A stretch of DNA of 5,686 bases. It comes from Pseudomonadota bacterium. Lineage in GTDB: Bacteria; Pseudomonadota; Gammaproteobacteria; Enterobacterales; Succinivibrionaceae. Below the pieces are notes generated by a model, which was not told where the DNA came from, did not search any database, and saw nothing but the letters and a program-made list of their open reading frames with translations. The position numbers and the translations under genes were made by a program. Each line of letters starts with the position of its first letter. Within the stretch, counting starts at the first letter, position 1. Location of the stretch: positions 1 to 5,686 of the forward strand of contig JAEWPL010000090.1 in assembly GCA_023460615.1 (NCBI GenBank), given 5' to 3'. This document shows, piece after piece, positions 5,351 through 5,686 of the stretch.

Positions 5351-5436
5351 TCTAAGCCATTTTTAATCTAATTCTGAGCCATAAATTCTTCTAAATAAGC
5401 TCCACTAATTCTTCCTAACCTGAGCCACATTTTTGA
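5351..5436 (+). repeat. Degenerate ~22-bp tandem units sharing AGCCA
   Basis: AGCCA cores occur at 5355, 5377 and 5423, with a diverged AGCTCCA at 5398, giving spacings of 22, 21 and 25 bases. Units begin TCTAAGCCAT, TCTGAGCCAT, ATAAGCTCCA and CCTGAGCCAC, and most continue with an AT-rich run into AATCT, AATTCTTC or GATTCTC. No protein is encoded across them. Repeated ~20-bp sites of this style are known transposase-binding sites at the ends of IS21- and Tn7-like elements; that role is inference. Confidence 0.5.
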
Positions 5437-5518
5437 TTCTCAACCTATACTTAAAGTAGATTCATCGATATTTTGGTGAGTTTAGGGCTATTTTATTGGT
5501 TTTAGGCAGGATCTAAAA

Positions 5519-5574
5519 AGCCATGGTTTCAAGTTTTGACAGACTAAACCATGGCTCTGACAAAAGTCATGGTT
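5519..5574. repeat. Overlapping inverted repeats around a start codon
   Basis: AGCCATGGTTT (5519-5529) and AAACCATGGCT (5546-5556) are perfect 11-bp complements with a 16-base loop. The right arm can instead pair over 7 bp with CATGGTT (5568-5574) through AACCATG (5547-5553). The right arm contains the ATG at 5551, so either hairpin would bury that start. The AGCCAT core is shared with the tandem units upstream, so these may equally be protein-binding sites. Confidence 0.55.
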
Positions 5575-5686
5575 ATACTACCACAGAATTTTTATAAATT
5601 TGTGCGAGTTGAGCACAAAACTTGGAAAATGGAACTATGTCCATTGTTTAATATATTGATAAATGCGCTATTAGAATGTGAAAAAG
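5551..5686 (+). CDS. Unidentified frame running off the right edge
   Basis: The frame opens at ATG 5551, directly after an in-frame TAA at 5545-5547, and stays open for 45 codons to the window end. Its first residues are MALTKVMVILPQNFYKF. An internal ATG at 5569 is an alternative start. Neither has a Shine-Dalgarno. The frame crosses a further perfect 7-bp hairpin (5599-5605 with 5613-5619). I do not recognise it; it may be the first gene of a mobile element whose end is the upstream repeat array, or a chance frame. Confidence 0.25.
   Translation, partial: MALTKVMVILPQNFYKFVRVEHKTWKMELCPLFNILINALLECEK

Noticed and set aside
5351..5436. AGCCA units as a CRISPR array
   Set aside because: The units are degenerate, vary in spacing and show no constant repeat with unique spacers.

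Overview
The window is AT-rich (about one third G+C by eye) and reads as a stretch of bacterial defence island. The proteins resemble those of low-GC Gammaproteobacteria: a SecB-like chaperone, a CmdTAC-type operon and a KwaB-like protein. No taxonomic marker is present, so the host assignment is tentative.

Layout. (1) Positions 3-587 (+) hold the C-terminal part of a DUF4868/KwaB-like protein that enters from the left edge, so a Kiwa system probably lies just outside. (2) Positions 588-944 are an intergenic gap with a weak terminator-like hairpin and a candidate promoter. (3) Positions 945-2227 (+) hold a tight three-gene operon: a PARP-like ADP-ribosyltransferase, a small acidic protein and a SecB-like chaperone. 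Gene order and protein types match the toxin-antitoxin-chaperone anti-phage system CmdTAC. (4) A 28-codon reading frame with an excellent ribosome binding site follows at 2283-2369. (5) Positions 2678-4580 (+) hold an overlapping pair: an AAA_15-type (ABC/OLD-like) ATPase and a TOPRIM-like protein, an architecture shared with PARIS, AbiL and RloAB-type defence systems. A perfect 27-bp direct repeat (2364-2390 and 4556-4582) brackets this pair, which suggests it arrived, or can leave, as a module. (6) From about 4583 to the right edge the DNA is scrambled. It contains a long imperfect hairpin, an orphan minus-strand reading frame, the last 45 codons of an IS66-like transposase on the minus strand, degenerate ~22-bp tandem units sharing AGCCA, and overlapping inverted repeats around the start of a reading frame that runs off the window.

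How the genes may work together. In the toxin-antitoxin-chaperone model, the chaperone stabilises the antitoxin, which neutralises the ADP-ribosyltransferase; a phage protein that captures the chaperone frees the toxin. The ATPase/TOPRIM pair would be an independent module in which the ATPase senses infection and the TOPRIM protein cuts nucleic acid. Neighbouring unrelated defence modules, a flanking repeat and IS debris are typical of an actively rearranging defence hotspot. The most unusual elements are the 27-bp repeat, the 11-bp-arm dyad in the leader of the ATPase gene, and the repeat-rich right end.
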